Assembly (NCBI GenBank): GCA_017962845.1
Contig: JAGCUN010000043.1
Location: forward strand, 1 to 64,000
Origin: Bacteroidales bacterium
GTDB taxonomy: Bacteria > Bacteroidota > Bacteroidia > Bacteroidales > WCHB1-69
Direction: 5' to 3'
Length of the DNA: 64,000 bases
Below, piece after piece: positions 17,667-26,880 of this stretch. The number at the start of each line of letters is the position of its first letter. The stretch's first letter is position 1. The position numbers were made by a program, and so were the translations under genes. The notes below the pieces were generated by a model, which had not been told where the DNA came from, made no database searches, and saw nothing but the letters and a program-made list of their open reading frames with translations.

Positions 17667-20129
17667 ATGCCGACGATCAAGGAGATTGCAGAACATATCA
17701 ACACGCTCGACTGCCACCTCGCGCGCCCCGACCTGCAGGTGTCGGAGCTGCTGTACGACAGCCGCCGCCTGCTGCGGCCCGAGCGCACGCTCTTCTTCGC
17801 CATCCGCACCCCCCAACACGACGGCCACCAATACATCGCCACGCTCATCCAAGAGGGCGTGCGCAACTTCGTGGTCACCGACCCCACCACACTGCAACAA
17901 CCCGCCGACGGGTGCAACTTCCTCCTTGTAAGCGACAGTATCGCCGCCCTGCAGCAGGCGGCCGCCGCCCACCGCCAACGATTCGACATCCCCGTCATCG
18001 GCATCACTGGCAGCAACGGCAAGACCATCGTCAAGGAGTGGCTGACACAGATGCTGTCCGACAACTTCCACCTCATCGCCAGCCCCAACAGCTATAACTC
18101 ACAAATCGGTGTGCCCTTCTCGGTATGGCAGATGCGCCCGCACCACAACCTCGCCATCTTCGAGGCCGGCATCTCCCGCCCCGGCGAGATGGAACGCCTC
18201 GCCCGCATCATCCAACCTACCATCGGCATCCTCACCAATATCGGCACCGCCCACGACCAGTACTTTTCCAGCCAACAACAGAAATTGGACGAGAAACTAC
18301 GGCTGTTCGACCATTGCAAAACCCTCATTTATTGTTGTGATGATAAACTGATCTCCAATACATTACAACAAGATAAGTATCATTTTCTCCAAAAACTCTC
18401 ATGGGGAAAATCATCAGAAGCCACCTTCCATATCAGTCGCGAGGAACTGCGGAACCACGACACCGCCATCATCCTCAACGACCACGACTTCATCATCCCC
18501 TTCACCGACTCCGCCTCCATCGAGAATGCCCTGCACACCATCGTGCTGATGCTCCACCTCAACTTCACCCCTGACCAGATCAACGAAAAACTCACCAGCC
18601 TCACTCCGATAGAGATGCGCATGGAGGTGAAAGAAGCTATCAATCAGTCGGTTGTAATAAACGACACCTACAGTCTCGACTTCAACTCGCTACAGGTGGC
18701 CCTCGACTTCCTGAAATCGCAGATTCGGTACAAGAAAAAAAGTGTCATCCTGTCCGACTTCGCTCAAATGGGCAAGTTAGACAATAATGACTATCTGGAA
18801 ATCAATCAGTTATTAAAAAATAACGGTATCACCAAGATGATTGGCGTGGGCACAGAGCTTTGCGCCCACCAACATCTTTTCGACGTCAAAGAACAGCATT
18901 TTTACCCCACCACCTCCGCACTGCTCGAAGCGCTGCCGCAACTCACTTTCGCCCAGGAAGCCATCCTAGTAAAAGGCGCCCGCAATTTCCAGTTCGAGCG
19001 GGTGGTGGATGCCCTCAAACTCCGGTCGCATCGTACCGTCCTGAATGTCAGCCTCCCCGCATTGGTCAACAACCTCGCCTACTACCGGTCGAAACTCAAA
19101 CCCAGCACCAAGATGGTGGCCATGGTGAAGGCGCAATGCTACGGACTGGGCGATGTGGAACTCATCAACGAACTGCAGTACCACCACATCGACTATCTGG
19201 CGGTGGCCTACACCGATGAGGGGGTGAACCTTCGCAAGAAAAACATCAAGCTGCCCATCATTGTGCTGGGCGCGGAGGGCGAAAGTTACGATATGATGAT
19301 CGACTACCGGCTGGAGCCGGAGATTTTCAACCTTTACTCGCTGCACGAACTGGAGCGCGCGCTGGAACGCCGTCCCGACATCGAGCAGGTGAACATCCAT
19401 ATCAAGATTGACACGGGCATGCACCGTTTGGGATTCCGGCAGGAGCAGCTGCCGGCGTTGGCTGAGGCCTTGTCGCGCAATGCACGCCTGAAGGTGGCCT
19501 CCGTCTTCTCGCACCTTGCCGCCGCCGAAGACCCCGCCGAGGATGCCTTCACTCTTTCACAAATCGACTATTTCAGCACAGCAGCCCGCGACCTCGAAGG
19601 GCGCATCGGCTACCCCATCCTGCGGCACATCGACAACAGCGCGGGCATCACCCGCTTCCCGCAGGCGCATTTCGACATGGTACGACTCGGCATCGGGCTG
19701 TACGGATTCTCGTCGGTAGCCGCCGACCGTCCGCACCTGCAGCATGTGGCCACCCTAAAGACCGTCATCACCCATGTGGAAAGCATCGGAGCTGGCGAAA
19801 CTGTGGGGTACAACCGCACCTATACGGCTGATAAACCAACGCGTGTCGGCATCCTGCCCATCGGCTACGCCGACGGTTTCCCACCGGAACTCAGCAACGG
19901 TGTGGGCAGTGTGGTCGTGAACGGCCGCCGCGCTCCCATCATCGGCAAAATTTGTATGGACATGACCATGATCGACCTCACCGGCATCGACGCACGGGAG
20001 GGCGATGATGTAATTGTGTATGGGGAAGATAATCGGATTGACGACATCGCCGCCCGGATCGGCAAAATCCCCTACCACCTGCTCACCGCCATCTCGAAGC
20101 GGGTGCAGCGGGTGTATGTGATGGAGTAA
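17667..20129 (+). CDS. murF-alr: bifunctional MurF ligase / alanine racemase
   Basis: This 820-residue fusion joins two steps of peptidoglycan precursor synthesis in the cytoplasm. The N-terminal half is UDP-MurNAc-tripeptide:D-Ala-D-Ala ligase, with the Mur ligase ATP loop GITGSNGKT at 112-120. The C-terminal half is a PLP-dependent alanine racemase that makes D-Ala; the PLP lysine is K488 in MVKAQCYGLG and the catalytic tyrosine is Y715 in VGYNRTY. In the canonical racemase the residues after the lysine are usually ADAYG, so AQCYG is a small deviation. The fusion is known from Bacteroidota. It stops 2 bases before the convergent endonuclease gene. Confidence 0.95.
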   Translation: MPTIKEIAEHINTLDCHLARPDLQVSELLYDSRRLLRPERTLFFAIRTPQHDGHQYIATLIQEGVRNFVVTDPTTLQQPADGCNFLLVSDSIAALQQAAAAHRQRFDIPVIGITGSNGKTIVKEWLTQMLSDNFHLIASPNSYNSQIGVPFSVWQMRPHHNLAIFEAGISRPGEMERLARIIQPTIGILTNIGTAHDQYFSSQQQKLDEKLRLFDHCKTLIYCCDDKLISNTLQQDKYHFLQKLSWGKSSEATFHISREELRNHDTAIILNDHDFIIPFTDSASIENALHTIVLMLHLNFTPDQINEKLTSLTPIEMRMEVKEAINQSVVINDTYSLDFNSLQVALDFLKSQIRYKKKSVILSDFAQMGKLDNNDYLEINQLLKNNGITKMIGVGTELCAHQHLFDVKEQHFYPTTSALLEALPQLTFAQEAILVKGARNFQFERVVDALKLRSHRTVLNVSLPALVNNLAYYRSKLKPSTKMVAMVKAQCYGLGDVELINELQYHHIDYLAVAYTDEGVNLRKKNIKLPIIVLGAEGESYDMMIDYRLEPEIFNLYSLHELERALERRPDIEQVNIHIKIDTGMHRLGFRQEQLPALAEALSRNARLKVASVFSHLAAAEDPAEDAFTLSQIDYFSTAARDLEGRIGYPILRHIDNSAGITRFPQAHFDMVRLGIGLYGFSSVAADRPHLQHVATLKTVITHVESIGAGETVGYNRTYTADKPTRVGILPIGYADGFPPELSNGVGSVVVNGRRAPIIGKICMDMTMIDLTGIDAREGDDVIVYGEDNRIDDIAARIGKIPYHLLTAISKRVQRVYVME

Positions 20130-20131
20130 CA

Positions 20132-22162
20132 TTACCGCACCACCAGCATCTTCTGCGACATCTGGCGACCGTTGCGGTCGATGGCGCGCACCACGTACAG
20201 ACCGGCAGGAAGCTCCTCCACCGAGAAGGTTACCTTCTGCTGTCCGTTGGCGGCCACACGCTTCACCTCGCGCCCCATCACGCCATACACCTTCACCTCC
20301 ACCAGTCCGTCGGCCTCCACGGTCACGTGATCATGGGTGGGGTTGGGGTAAAGGAGGAGACCTTGTGGGTCGGGCAGCGGCCGGATGTGGGTATAATCGA
20401 GCGGCTCTCCCCAAAGCGAGATATTATCGAAGGAATTGCTTCCTTGGTTGTAGCCACCATCTACGGTAAGTCGCAGAAACACAGAATCTTTGTCGTTCAC
20501 ATCAAGGGTGCGCAGGTCGATTTCGCGCATCAGCCACACCGAGGTGGAATATACATCGCCATAATCATCGATGGTGTTAGCGGTATCGGGAATCGGGGCG
20601 AACAGCTCGCCGTCGAGGCTCCACTCCCAGGTGTGGGTGTCGAAGCCGGTGCTGCTGCGCTTATCCACAAAGGTCAGCACGATTTCTTTCCAGTTTTTAG
20701 TAGAAAATGCGAGTACTATTGACTGTCCGTTGGCGGTCCCTGTCTTGAGAGTCAGCGACTTTCCCTTATAGGCGGCGGCCCGTGGATCTCCACCGAGGTC
20801 ACCGGTGTTGTTACTTAACTGATAGTCATCAAAATACGATGAACCATGGGTGCTGTCGGCGTAGATGAAACAGTGGTTGTAGATCTCAGGGAAGCCCTCG
20901 TCGGTGTTGGCGGGCACTACCAATGGCACTTCGGGCTCAAAATCGTCAAAGCTCCACAAGGCCAGCAACGTGCGGGGCAGTTTGCAGGCGCTGTAATCGG
21001 AATGATAGTCGCCGTTCAGCAGCGGGTGCGAAGTGGCCTTCACATAGTAGCCGTCTGAAGAGAGTATATTGCTGATATAGAGCGAATAGCGGAAATTACG
21101 AGTAAGAGGTTGCGCCAATGTCAGCACCACCTGTCGTGTGGCGGCTTGATACGAAGCGGAAGCCACTTCCCAGCCGCGTGAGAAGGCATAATGGGTAATG
21201 TCCTCTGCGCTCGCCGCATTCAACTCCTTTGAGAAGGTCACCACCACATGGCTGGCATCCTGCAAGATGACATCCGTAACCACCGGCCGCAAGGCGTCTT
21301 CCGCCCCTACAGCGCCGAAGGTGTTGTACAGCGAGTCGCTTCCCCACAGCAGCTCCACCAGCTCAGGATGGTCGATCAGCGGATTTCTATTATCCTGGAA
21401 ACGATTGAAAATGATGTTGTTACGATTAATTTCCTTCTGACTGACAGGGTCAGCAGCCGCCCAGCGTTTCAGCAACTCCAGTGCCCACGGCTTGAACTGC
21501 GATTTGAGCGTCATCTCCGACTCGCCAAAGGTCTCATCCACATTCATATAGCGGATGGAAATATACAACAAAGCGCGAGCCACATCGCCTTTGAACTCAT
21601 CGGCCGGCTCAAAAACGATGATACCCTGCACCGAAGGGTCGCAGGTGGCGTAATGGGCATACCCCCAGCGGGTTCCGTTCTGCGAAATCTTGCGAGGCTG
21701 ATACACTTCGCCGTAGGGAGAGTTGTTGTGATAACTCGAATTGACGTAGTGGTCGGTGGGGAAAACATGGTGCAGGTCGGAGCAGATAGGAAATGGATCA
21801 TTGTCGGCACAACTGTACGTGAAATCCGGATTGAACCAATTCTGGCAGAAAAGATGCTCAAAACTATACACTTCGCACTGCGAGGTGGTACCAGTACCCG
21901 TGGCAGTGGGCGGTATGTGGCAGCAGGGGTAAGAATAGATGTCGTACACATAATTGTCGGGGGTGACATCCATATAGCGGGTGGCATCAGTACTGCCGAA
22001 GTCGAGCACAAAGTGGTCGTCAATAATCTGGCTTAAAGCGTATTGCAACTCACGTCCTTTCTTTCCCAATGCACTTTCGTAATAGTCATCGGGAGCCTGA
22101 GCATTGACAGTCAACCCAGCGGAAAAACAAAAGACGAACAATAAGAAATAAGACTTTTTCAT
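20132..22162 (-). CDS. secreted endonuclease I family protein with type IX sorting domain
   Basis: This 676-residue protein has a signal peptide (MKKSYFLLFVFCFSAGLTVNAQA) and an endonuclease I (beta-beta-alpha metal) domain. Motifs are SFEHLF with H103 and DLHHVFPTD (129-137), matching the catalytic and metal-binding region of secreted nucleases. A middle region of Ig-like and lectin-like character follows. The last 75 residues (LLLYPNPTHD..., ending in GLYVVRAIDRNGRQMSQKMLVVR) form a type A C-terminal sorting domain, so it should be exported by the type IX system whose SprA is encoded at 33450. The in-frame ATG at 22186 overlaps the -7 box, so ATG 22162 is the better start. A role in scavenging DNA or degrading extracellular DNA is inferred. 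Confidence 0.9.
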   Translation of the reverse strand: MKKSYFLLFVFCFSAGLTVNAQAPDDYYESALGKKGRELQYALSQIIDDHFVLDFGSTDATRYMDVTPDNYVYDIYSYPCCHIPPTATGTGTTSQCEVYSFEHLFCQNWFNPDFTYSCADNDPFPICSDLHHVFPTDHYVNSSYHNNSPYGEVYQPRKISQNGTRWGYAHYATCDPSVQGIIVFEPADEFKGDVARALLYISIRYMNVDETFGESEMTLKSQFKPWALELLKRWAAADPVSQKEINRNNIIFNRFQDNRNPLIDHPELVELLWGSDSLYNTFGAVGAEDALRPVVTDVILQDASHVVVTFSKELNAASAEDITHYAFSRGWEVASASYQAATRQVVLTLAQPLTRNFRYSLYISNILSSDGYYVKATSHPLLNGDYHSDYSACKLPRTLLALWSFDDFEPEVPLVVPANTDEGFPEIYNHCFIYADSTHGSSYFDDYQLSNNTGDLGGDPRAAAYKGKSLTLKTGTANGQSIVLAFSTKNWKEIVLTFVDKRSSTGFDTHTWEWSLDGELFAPIPDTANTIDDYGDVYSTSVWLMREIDLRTLDVNDKDSVFLRLTVDGGYNQGSNSFDNISLWGEPLDYTHIRPLPDPQGLLLYPNPTHDHVTVEADGLVEVKVYGVMGREVKRVAANGQQKVTFSVEELPAGLYVVRAIDRNGRQMSQKMLVVR

Positions 22163-22183
22163 TGTAGCGATAAATTTATCGCG

Positions 22184-22191
22184 CAAAAATA
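22184..22191 (-). promoter_or_regulatory. -7 promoter box of the secreted endonuclease
   Basis: CAAAAATA on the plus strand reads TATTTTTG on the minus strand, followed by CG, 21 bases before the start codon at 22162. Confidence 0.6.
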
Positions 22192-22257
22192 CAATAAAAA
22201 GTCAAATCAGACACATTTGTCCGATTTTCAGTTATCAACTTTCAATATTAAATGAGA

Positions 22258-23028
22258 TTAGTCGCGGTTGGGTTCCGAAGCGAGAAGCTGGCTATGATGT
22301 TTGAGGTAGCGCAGCACGATGACCAGCACCGCCACGTGCAGACAGATGATGCCAGAGGGACGGATCCAGTCCACAAAACTGTGTAGCCCATAGAAAAGGG
22401 CAGTACGCAGATAATCTACAACAGTGAAACAGAGGGTGATAGCCATAAGCCCAGGATACTCGCGGCGGAGCACTGAACGGAAGTGGAACGGCACATCACC
22501 TTTCTGAAACTGGCGGAACTTGGGAATGAAGGCAGGCACCCGCATCGACCAGTCGATATACTGTTGTCCGAACTCGCCCTCCAAATAGCGTTCCTCGGCG
22601 TACATGATGCGCTCGTAGTAGAGCCAGAACATCAGCGAGGTGGCCAGCAGGAAGGGGAAATCCATGATAAAGATAAGCAGTCCCAGCCACATGAGGTAGT
22701 TGCCCACGTAGAGAGGATGTCTGACAATGGAATATATCCCTTTGGTATTCAACTGTTTGGCTAATTGCTTATCGGTGTTACGGCCGGAGGTACCGTGCGG
22801 CGTGGTACCGATGGTATAGGCACGGATGGCCATTCCCAGCACCGAAACAGAGACGGCTATCAGCACGATGAAAAGCTTCAGCACCAGCGGCATCGAGTAA
22901 ACGATGAAGTCGATAGGATAGGTCCACAGGAAGATAGGGGTGCAGGCCAGGAAAACAAAAACAGGCATCACCCCGCGCTGTTTGAAGAGCCAATTGCCTG
23001 ATTTTTCGAAAGAATGAAGTAATGCCAT
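22258..23028 (-). CDS. membrane methyltransferase, isoprenylcysteine/phospholipid methyltransferase type
   Basis: This 256-residue integral membrane protein has about five hydrophobic spans. The C-terminal half holds the family signature: GIYSIVRHPLYVGNYLMWLG, then a hydrophobic hairpin and YYERIMYAEERYLEGEFGQQYIDW, as in ICMT/PEMT-type methyltransferases that use S-adenosylmethionine at the membrane. The substrate is unknown; phospholipids, prenyl groups or other lipids are possible. It starts 16 bases after the rplS terminator, so it may be transcribed by read-through. No separate promoter box was found. Confidence 0.82.
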   Translation of the reverse strand: MALLHSFEKSGNWLFKQRGVMPVFVFLACTPIFLWTYPIDFIVYSMPLVLKLFIVLIAVSVSVLGMAIRAYTIGTTPHGTSGRNTDKQLAKQLNTKGIYSIVRHPLYVGNYLMWLGLLIFIMDFPFLLATSLMFWLYYERIMYAEERYLEGEFGQQYIDWSMRVPAFIPKFRQFQKGDVPFHFRSVLRREYPGLMAITLCFTVVDYLRTALFYGLHSFVDWIRPSGIICLHVAVLVIVLRYLKHHSQLLASEPNRD

Positions 23029-23044
23029 ATTCTGAAAATGAATA

Positions 23045-23072
23045 AAAAAAACGCTTTTTCAAGCGTTTTTTT
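23045..23072 (-). terminator. terminator after rplS
   Basis: A perfect 12-bp stem (23045-23056 with 23061-23072) and a 4-nt loop with A/T-rich flanks form a hairpin active in either direction. It lies 31 bases after the rplS stop codon on the minus strand. Confidence 0.8.
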
Positions 23073-23103
23073 GTGTTGATATCGGATTGAAGGGAGCCGA
23101 ATC

Positions 23104-23457
23104 TTAGCCTCTCTTCTCTTTGATACGAGCCTTCTTGCCAGTGAGTCCGCGGAGATAGAAAATTCTGGAACGACGAACCACACCGCGTTTGTTCACCACG
23201 ATCTCGGTGATACGGGGGGAGGTGAAGGGGAAGATTCTCTCTACGCCGATGCCGCCAGAAATTTTGCGGATGGTGAAGTTCTTGGTAGCACCCGTGCCTG
23301 CGATCTGCAGAACCACGCCCTGGAAGTGCTGGATACGCTCTTTGGAGCCTTCAATAATCTTATAAGCGACGGTGATGGTGTCACCAGCCTTGAAATTCGG
23401 ATACTCTTTCTTCTCTACGAAATTATCCTCAACGTACTGAACTAATTGCTGTTTCAT
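23104..23457 (-). CDS. rplS: 50S ribosomal protein L19
   Basis: This 117-residue protein is L19, which sits at the 30S-50S interface near L14. The sequence from FKAGDTITVAYKI through GVERIFPFTSPRI to RRSRIFYLRGLTGKKARIKEKRG matches the family over its whole length. It has its own -7 box and a dedicated terminator, and lies downstream of prfA in the same direction. Confidence 0.98.
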   Translation of the reverse strand: MKQQLVQYVEDNFVEKKEYPNFKAGDTITVAYKIIEGSKERIQHFQGVVLQIAGTGATKNFTIRKISGGIGVERIFPFTSPRITEIVVNKRGVVRRSRIFYLRGLTGKKARIKEKRG

Positions 23458-23498
23458 CTCTCTTTATGTTTACTTTTTTACTTCTAAATTTGAGCGTG

Positions 23499-23506
23499 CA
23501 AAAGTA
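23499..23506 (-). promoter_or_regulatory. -7 promoter box of rplS
   Basis: CAAAAGTA on the plus strand reads TACTTTTG on the minus strand, followed by CA, 41 bases before the rplS start codon. Confidence 0.6.
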
Positions 23507-23559
23507 CAACTTTTTTTAATATAAAATACAGGATTGAAGATTTTTTTACTAACAATTTA

Positions 23560-24636
23560 TCAGACATCCGATTTGAGGCGTTCGGCGTTCTCGGCCACCT
23601 GCAGAGCTTCGATGGTTTCCTCGATATCGCCATCCATGAAACCGATGAGGTTGTACATGGTGAGGTTGATGCGGTGGTCGGTGACGCGGTTCTGCGGATA
23701 GTTGTAGGTGCGGATCTTGGCAGAACGGTCGCCGGTGGAGACCATCGTCTTGCGTTTGGAGGCGATCTCATCGAGATATTTCTGGTATTCACGCTCGAAG
23801 AGGCGGGTACGCAGCACGCTCATGGCCTTCTCGAGGTTACGGATCTGATTCTTCTCATCCTGGATGGCCACCACGATACCGCTGGGAATGTGGGTGAGTC
23901 GCACTGCCGAGTAGGTGGTGTTGACGCACTGTCCGCCAGGACCAGAGGCACAGTAGGTATCTTTACGGATATCGCTCATTTTCAACTCCACATCAAACTC
24001 TCCCGCTTCGGGAAGCACCACCACGGAAGCAGCGGAAGTATGCACACGACCTTGCGCTTCGGTCTGCGGCACGCGCTGCACGCGATGTACCCCCGACTCG
24101 TATTTCATGATGCCGTATGCGCCCTCACCAATAATGGTGAAAACGATTTCTTTGTATCCGCCAACCGTGCCTTCGGTCATCGAAACCACATCAATCTTCC
24201 AACCTTTCTTGTCGCAGAAATGCTGGTACATACGGAACAGGTCGCCGGCGAAGATGCTGGCTTCGTCGCCACCGGTACCGGCGCGGATCTCCACCTGCGC
24301 GTTCTTGTCATCCTGCGGATCTTTCGGCAATAACAACAAACGGATGTCATCTTCCAACTTTTCCTTCTCTTCGGAAAGCTGATCCAACTCCTCCTTCGCC
24401 ATAGCACGAAACTCGTCATCCTTTTCGTTGGCGAGCACATCCTTCGCATTGGCGATGTTGCCGATAACGTTTTTGTACTTTTTGTACGCTTCCACCACAG
24501 GCTGCAAATCCTTGTAATCCTTGTTCAGCTTAATGTAGCGCTTCATGTCCGACATCACATCAGGCTGGGCGACATCCTCACCAATCTGCAGCCAACGCTT
24601 GTAAATCTCCTCTAATTTTTCTAATAAATCATTCAT
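23560..24636 (-). CDS. prfA: peptide chain release factor 1
   Basis: This 358-residue factor ends translation at UAA and UAG. The GGQ motif that triggers peptide release is in GPGGQCVNTTYSAVRLTH. The stretch GRVHTSAASVVVLPE is typical of RF1, and STGDRSAKIRTYNYPQNRVTDHRI agrees with RF1 rather than RF2. There is no programmed frameshift, as expected for RF1. ATG 24636 is chosen; the frame extends 9 codons further upstream, but that part would reach back to the -7 box. Transcribed divergently from the DUF4878 lipoproteins. Confidence 0.96.
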   Translation of the reverse strand: MNDLLEKLEEIYKRWLQIGEDVAQPDVMSDMKRYIKLNKDYKDLQPVVEAYKKYKNVIGNIANAKDVLANEKDDEFRAMAKEELDQLSEEKEKLEDDIRLLLLPKDPQDDKNAQVEIRAGTGGDEASIFAGDLFRMYQHFCDKKGWKIDVVSMTEGTVGGYKEIVFTIIGEGAYGIMKYESGVHRVQRVPQTEAQGRVHTSAASVVVLPEAGEFDVELKMSDIRKDTYCASGPGGQCVNTTYSAVRLTHIPSGIVVAIQDEKNQIRNLEKAMSVLRTRLFEREYQKYLDEIASKRKTMVSTGDRSAKIRTYNYPQNRVTDHRINLTMYNLIGFMDGDIEETIEALQVAENAERLKSDV

Positions 24637-24660
24637 TTTTTCACCTAAAAATTGAGCCTG

Positions 24661-24668
24661 CAAAATTA
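24661..24668 (-). promoter_or_regulatory. -7 promoter box of prfA
   Basis: CAAAATTA on the plus strand reads TAATTTTG on the minus strand, followed by CAG, 24 bases before the start codon at 24636. Confidence 0.6.
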
Positions 24669-24698
24669 CATAATTTTAATGAAATGGAAAGGGATGGG

Positions 24699-24728
24699 TT
24701 TTCAACATTTGTTGATAACTTTTCAACA
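24699..24728. repeat. cluster of three TTWTCAACA nonamers
   Basis: TTTTCAACA at 24699-24707, its inverted relative TGTTGATAA at 24710-24718 and TTTTCAACA at 24720-24728 lie between the divergent promoters of prfA and the DUF4878 pair. The same words occur in the promoter repeats at 10360-10390 and 16477-16507. TTATCAACA differs by one base from a common DnaA-box form (TTATCCACA). Confidence 0.45.
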
Positions 24729-24769
24729 AAAAATTCGCCCCTCCTTTCTGCCCTCCCCTATTTTTTTCC

Positions 24770-24777
24770 TATTTTTG
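24770..24777 (+). promoter_or_regulatory. -7 promoter box of the DUF4878 lipoprotein pair
   Basis: TATTTTTG followed by CAG lies 22 bases before ATG 24800. Confidence 0.65.
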
Positions 24778-24799
24778 CAGAAAATTTAAAAGATAAACT

Positions 24800-25180
24800 A
24801 TGATGAAAAGAATGGGATTATTGTTAGTGGGGCTGATGGCCCTGCTGATGGTCGGATGCGGACCACAACACAGTCCGGAAAACACGGTCAAGGCGTACTA
24901 CAACGCACTATTGGAAGAAAATTTTGATGGGGCTTCGCACTACATTCAAAGCGACCGTCTTTCTTCAGAAAACATTGTGGCTAAAATGCTGGCGGAATCA
25001 TACTCGAAAGACAATAAGATTGTCTCTTTCAGCGTGTTAGGAGCTGGCTATTCCACCAAAGACAAAGCACAGGTGGCCATCGCATACGAAATCGCCAAAG
25101 CGCCCAAAGGCAGCGACACCAAGGATGTCATCATGCTCGACTTGGTCAAAATTGACGGCAAATGGTTTATCACTTTTTAA
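24800..25180 (+). CDS. DUF4878-type lipoprotein (first of two paralogues)
   Basis: This 126-residue protein has a lipoprotein signal ending at C20 (LLMVGC). The mature part fits the DUF4878/lumazine-binding-like group of small secreted alpha+beta proteins: VKAYYNALLEENFDGASHYI, then a beta-rich half ending in KIDGKWFITF. The function is unknown; such proteins have the NTF2-like cone fold (family knowledge). A second ATG one codon later is an equally good start. It is followed 21 bases later by a paralogue of similar design. Confidence 0.82.
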   Translation: MMKRMGLLLVGLMALLMVGCGPQHSPENTVKAYYNALLEENFDGASHYIQSDRLSSENIVAKMLAESYSKDNKIVSFSVLGAGYSTKDKAQVAIAYEIAKAPKGSDTKDVIMLDLVKIDGKWFITF

Positions 25181-25201
25181 TAATATAGTAATACATCGGT
25201 T

Positions 25202-25675
25202 ATGAAAAGAATCAATATCATCCTTATATCCCTGTTAACCATTGCATTAGCAAGCTGCGGCAAGCAAGACAATCCCAAACAGGCAGTACGCGCCTATTAC
25301 AACGCCCTTCAGCATGAAGAGTTTTATGAAGCAGCACAAGTATGTCTGACCGCCAATCCCACCCAGCAGGCCGACCAGCTGCGGAACAGATACTCGAAAT
25401 TCGTGAAATACTACCGCATTTTGGGTGTGCAGCAGATTAACGATACTGAAGCGATCGCAGTGGTACGCATCAAATCGCCGCTGTATGCCGTCACCGGCGA
25501 CATCCTCGACATGGTGGACCTCACCAAAGAGAACGGCAAATGGTACATCGGCAAAAAGCCCAATCCTGAAGATATGGACATTGAAGAGATGCTGAGAGCC
25601 TATCGCGAAGCGAACCCGACTGGCGATGCGGATGAAGAATGGGACGGAACAGGTCTTGACAACGAAGAAGAATAG
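25202..25675 (+). CDS. DUF4878-type lipoprotein (second paralogue)
   Basis: This 157-residue lipoprotein (C19 after LLTIALAS) repeats the plan of its neighbour: QAVRAYYNALQHEEFYEAAQVC, then VRIKSPLY and KENGKWYIGKKP. It adds a C-terminal acidic tail rich in Asp and Glu. The pair looks like a tandem duplication that has diverged strongly. Both genes are likely cotranscribed from 24770 and end at the terminator at 25697. Confidence 0.82.
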   Translation: MKRINIILISLLTIALASCGKQDNPKQAVRAYYNALQHEEFYEAAQVCLTANPTQQADQLRNRYSKFVKYYRILGVQQINDTEAIAVVRIKSPLYAVTGDILDMVDLTKENGKWYIGKKPNPEDMDIEEMLRAYREANPTGDADEEWDGTGLDNEEE

Positions 25676-25696
25676 ATCACCTCACCCACCTTATCT

Positions 25697-25728
25697 ACGC
25701 CATTGCTTTTGCGATGGCGTTTTTTTTT
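25697..25728 (+). terminator. terminator after the DUF4878 pair
   Basis: A 10-bp stem (25697-25706 with 25711-25720, one G-U pair) and a TTTT loop are followed by nine T residues. It also separates this unit from the convergent glycosyltransferase gene. Confidence 0.85.
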
Positions 25729-26875
25729 ACTGAAAGACAGCGTAATAAACCGCAGCAATCTGTTTCCCAATGACCGGCTTTGAGAAATGATCTTCGGCAT
25801 ACTGACGTATCGCCTCACGATCATACTCTTGATGGTGATCTAACATCAACTCCACCTCCGCCAGCAGCCGCTGTTCATCGCCGGCGGGCAACAGGCGGCC
25901 ACGGCTTTCATCCACAATTTCGCGGATGCCACCCACATCGGTGGTCACCACCGGCAACCCGCAGGCGAAGGCCTCGATAATTACACAGGGCAGGTTCTCG
26001 AAATTGGAAAAGAGCAGGAAGAAATCTGCATGGTTATAAAACTCTGCAATTTCGGCCTCGCTTTTGCGGCCATGGAAAAACACGACATCCTCCAATTGGT
26101 TTTCTTTCACAAACTGCTCCAAGTCGGGACGCGGATAGTCGTGAACGATGTCCAACACAAAGTCGCGGCGGTGCTGGGCGAGCTGTGCTATCACACGCAA
26201 CATGCCCGAGGCATTCTTGGCCTCCTCGCGCAGGGTGGAGACATGCAAAATATGCTTCTTTCCATCCTCATATCCGCCATTGCCTGGCACAAACAGGTTG
26301 GTATCCACCACATTAGGAATAACACGGAACGGTGCCGTGATGTCATACTCCTGCATGCAGTGCTGCAGATTTGCACTTACCGGCATGATACGCTTGGCAT
26401 GGTTGGCGATAGCGCGAATCTGGCGCAACATACGGGGAGTCATCATCTCGCGGTTCTGCGGCTGGTAGATGGTCCAGTGCTCGGTGAGCACATAGGGAAG
26501 CTCATGCCAGCGGCTCCAAAGATAGGCCATGCGTCCGAGCGGCAACGTCACATGCTGGTGTATCAGGTCAGGATTGAAAAAATGCCGACGCACATAGCGC
26601 AGCCCGAAATGATAGGCTGAAAAGAGCAGAAATTTGTTCCACCAGTCGAACTTGGAGCGTTTGACATGCACATACAGATGCTTGAAGTTGGGATACTCCA
26701 CCACCTCCACGCGGCGCGCCGACTCCTGCTCATCTTCCAGACAGCAAGAGAGCACAACAGAGTTCACCTCGTCAGACACCGACTGGATCTGCTTCAAACA
26801 GAAATTTCCGGCGTAAGGGTCTGAGGGCGTGGGAAACCAACTCAGCAGGTGCAGCACATTCAACTTCCTATCCAT
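25727..26875 (-). CDS. glycosyltransferase family 4 protein
   Basis: This 382-residue GT-B glycosyltransferase probably transfers a sugar from a nucleotide donor in glycan or lipopolysaccharide synthesis. The N-terminal domain starts VLHLLSWFPTPSDPYAGNFCLKQ. The C-terminal nucleotide-binding domain contains VVFFHGRKSEAEIAEFYNHADFF and the donor-binding segment IIEAFACGLPVVTTDVGGIREIV, typical of GT4. Donor and acceptor cannot be inferred. It starts 5 bases after pdxJ, so the two are probably one operon, although no functional link is evident. Confidence 0.9.
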   Translation of the reverse strand: MDRKLNVLHLLSWFPTPSDPYAGNFCLKQIQSVSDEVNSVVLSCCLEDEQESARRVEVVEYPNFKHLYVHVKRSKFDWWNKFLLFSAYHFGLRYVRRHFFNPDLIHQHVTLPLGRMAYLWSRWHELPYVLTEHWTIYQPQNREMMTPRMLRQIRAIANHAKRIMPVSANLQHCMQEYDITAPFRVIPNVVDTNLFVPGNGGYEDGKKHILHVSTLREEAKNASGMLRVIAQLAQHRRDFVLDIVHDYPRPDLEQFVKENQLEDVVFFHGRKSEAEIAEFYNHADFFLLFSNFENLPCVIIEAFACGLPVVTTDVGGIREIVDESRGRLLPAGDEQRLLAEVELMLDHHQEYDREAIRQYAEDHFSKPVIGKQIAAVYYAVFQ

Positions 26876-26880
26876 TTATA

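Noticed and set aside
23104-24636. rplS-prfA as a ribosomal operon
   Set aside because: Each gene has its own -7 box and rplS has its own terminator; the usual rpsP-rimM-trmD partners are absent.
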